From positions 1-64,000 of the forward strand of contig PLCM01000017.1 in NCBI GenBank assembly GCA_003134765.1: a stretch of 64,000 nucleotides of DNA, written 5' to 3'. The notes beneath the pieces are model-generated. The model saw only the letters and a list, made by a program, of their open reading frames with translations. It was not told the DNA's origin and did not search any database. Shown here one piece after another: positions 62,279 to 64,000 of this stretch. This DNA comes from Spartobacteria bacterium (GTDB taxonomy: Bacteria; Verrucomicrobiota; Verrucomicrobiia; Chthoniobacterales; UBA10450). Position 1 is the first letter of the stretch; each line of letters starts with the position of its first letter. The translations under genes were made by a program, and so were the position numbers.

Positions 62279-64000
62279 GTGGTTTCTCCGCCTAACTATA
62301 TTGATCTCAGTCGAACATTTGCGCCTGTGCCGCAGAAGGTCGGAGCCGAGGAGTCCGCGCTCCAAAGCTATGCATCTCATTCGAATTGGCTGCTGCGGCG
62401 TAACGCGCTGACCTGGGATGAGCTACTGAAGCATGCCTTGGTCATCTTGTTGGGAGAGCCGGGTAGCGGCAAGAGTTACGAATTGCAGTATCAGGCAACG
62501 CTATCCTCGACTTTTTATCCGAGATTTTACTTTCGTTTGGATGAATTAGCCGCGAGCGGAGCGCAGTTCCACCTCGGCGATGACGATACGCGGCGCTTAG
62601 GGGAATGGCGGGAATCTGACGCCAAGGCGGTATTTTTCCTGGACTCGGTGGACGAGGCGAAAATCCGCCAAGCGACGGATTTCTATCGGGCCCTCGACCG
62701 TTTCCTCGAATTGGTTCGGCGCCATAACCTGGCGCGAGCGACTATCGTGATCAGTTCTAGAATTACGGAGTGGCTCCCCACGACCGACGGTCACGAAGTT
62801 AAGGTTCGATTTCCGCGGCAAAGCTCCGGCGCCGAGAACGAGCGCAAAAAGGGCAAATCGGAAGAACCACATCCATTCGTGGTTCAGTTGCTACCGCTAG
62901 ATGAAGCAGCGGTGAAGAGCTACGCGATAGCGCGTGGAATCACAGATACGCAACATTTCCTAGAAGAACTGGAGAGAGCGCACGCATGGGAACTCGCAAG
63001 GCGTCCTGCGGATGTAAACGACCTCCTCGCATTCTGGCGCGAATCTGGTGGCCTCGGAACGCTCACGCAAATCCTTGCCTTTGTCTGCGAAAGCCAGCTG
63101 AAGAAGACCTCAGACCGCGAGCGGAGCGAAGTGCTGGCGCTGGAGCAGGCACAAAGTGGCGCAGAGTGTCTCGCCGCCACAACCATTCTCTGCCGAAGGT
63201 TTATCTTTCAAATACCTGGTGAAGCGAATCCAGCCGAACAGGCAATTGATGCGTTGGCTTGTCTTCCGGAGGACTGGCGCACTGAAGAGGTTCGGGCATT
63301 GCTAAATCATGCCGTGTTTGATGGTGCGAGTTACGGACACATCCGATTTCACCATCGCCGACTTTCCGAGTTTCTAGCAAGTCGGTGGGTGGAACGTTTG
63401 ATGGTCCGAGGTTGCCCTGTCGCCGAGCTCGAAGACATACTCTTTGACGCGCGAGGCAGCGACTACGTCCTACGTCCTTCGCTCGCTCCCTTGGCCGCGT
63501 GGCTATGCGGAGGAGCCGCTAGGTGGAACGTATTAGTATGCCGTAGAGTAATCGAGGTAGCTCCAGAAATCCATCTCCGCTATGGGGACCCTGCGGCGCT
63601 GACCGTCGAAGACCGGCGCGCTTTGTTGAAAGCTCTTCTGCAGAAGGCCGATGGACGTCAGCACCTTTGGTGGGATTACGATCAAGCTACCTTGTCGCGC
63701 CTTGCAAACCCAGTGCTGGCTACGGAAATCAGTGACCTCATGACCGCTCCTGCCAGCGGGCGAACACTTCGAGAGCTCGGGCTGGAAATCGTGATCGCGG
63801 GAAGGTTGAAGGAGTGTGCGCCAGCTGTTCTTACAGTGGCCATTGCCGATTTGCTGAAGGGAGAGGTTTTCCCGACGGCGGCGCGGGCCTTGAAAGCGGT
63901 AGCCGACGAATCGGCCCTGCGGGCGCTGGCAACCGCGGCGGAAACCGTGGAGCAATATCCAAGTCGCGTCTGCGTGCCTCTCTGTGAGCTGCTCTTTCCG
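62279..64000 (+). CDS. STAND/NACHT-like P-loop NTPase, partial (runs off the window)
   Basis: At least 574 codons without a stop; GTG start after AGGA at 10 bp. YIDLSRTFAPVP begins the protein, then Walker A GEPGSGKS (59-66), Walker B AVFFLDSVDEA (117-127), an arginine-containing sensor-like ISSRITEW (158-165) and a winged-helix-like segment with RFHHRRLSEFLASRWV (about 360). The order and the FHHR..EFLA motif fit STAND NTPases, a superfamily with several antiphage or signalling members. The effector or repeat domains would lie beyond the window. Moderate GC and no operon partner visible. Confidence 0.75.
   Translation, partial: MVSPPNYIDLSRTFAPVPQKVGAEESALQSYASHSNWLLRRNALTWDELLKHALVILLGEPGSGKSYELQYQATLSSTFYPRFYFRLDELAASGAQFHLGDDDTRRLGEWRESDAKAVFFLDSVDEAKIRQATDFYRALDRFLELVRRHNLARATIVISSRITEWLPTTDGHEVKVRFPRQSSGAENERKKGKSEEPHPFVVQLLPLDEAAVKSYAIARGITDTQHFLEELERAHAWELARRPADVNDLLAFWRESGGLGTLTQILAFVCESQLKKTSDRERSEVLALEQAQSGAECLAATTILCRRFIFQIPGEANPAEQAIDALACLPEDWRTEEVRALLNHAVFDGASYGHIRFHHRRLSEFLASRWVERLMVRGCPVAELEDILFDARGSDYVLRPSLAPLAAWLCGGAARWNVLVCRRVIEVAPEIHLRYGDPAALTVEDRRALLKALLQKADGRQHLWWDYDQATLSRLANPVLATEISDLMTAPASGRTLRELGLEIVIAGRLKECAPAVLTVAIADLLKGEVFPTAARALKAVADESALRALATAAETVEQYPSRVCVPLCELLFP

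Overview
The window looks like a chromosomal segment of a soil verrucomicrobium (Spartobacteria/Chthoniobacter-like; inferred from protein style, not proven). Supporting signs are kelch and collagen-like secreted proteins sharing a 'GPSL...DPTLEL...NDNW...GVGLVEVYDL' domain, an N-terminally extended RsmH, neprilysin-type M13 peptidases, and many short dispersed repeats that also enter coding sequence.

Region 1 (1-13,030) is accessory DNA, with nearly all genes on the minus strand. Bases 1-3,517 hold an array of small-gene cassettes separated by about 110-125 bp attC-like sites; no integron integrase is visible, so it resembles a CALIN (cluster of attC sites lacking an integrase). Two copies of a non-coding module with a promoter-like sequence sit upstream of two of the cassettes. 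Next come a large secreted kelch-repeat protein, a serine-resolvase remnant, an IS1595-type transposon with 18-bp perfect terminal inverted repeats, a frameshifted transposase and three passenger genes, and a large serine recombinase abutting what looks like the truncated 3' end of a conserved gene. That junction is the probable island boundary.

Region 2 (13,030-54,250) is mostly core or housekeeping: an organophosphate-type MFS transporter, a PA0069-like radical SAM protein, tRNA-Ser(UGA), a collagen-like/BclA-type protein, a TPR membrane protein, an RND efflux pair, PAP2 phosphatase, ArnT-like glycosyltransferase, RuvA, two unknown genes, M23 peptidase, M29 aminopeptidase, two tandem M13 peptidases, an amidase, TPP riboswitch plus ThiC, a SWIM/SNF2 helicase, an ArsR-DUF899-SRPBCC-NTF2 operon, MOSC, DUF1697, alcohol dehydrogenase, a DapA-family protein and a peroxiredoxin-like protein.

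Region 3 (54,250-64,000) is rich in dispersed repeats. It carries a membrane TIR protein with a C-terminal SH3-like domain, a GlsB/YeaQ-type protein, an unknown secreted protein with a decayed partial copy, cytochrome c, RsmH, MtgA and, at the right edge, the N-terminal 574 codons of a STAND/NACHT-like P-loop NTPase of a type often found in defence contexts.

The most notable items are the integrase-less cassette array with its duplicated promoter-like module, the passenger-carrying IS1595 element, intergenic-type repeats translated inside ThiC, the TIR-TM-NTF2-SH3 protein and the edge NTPase.
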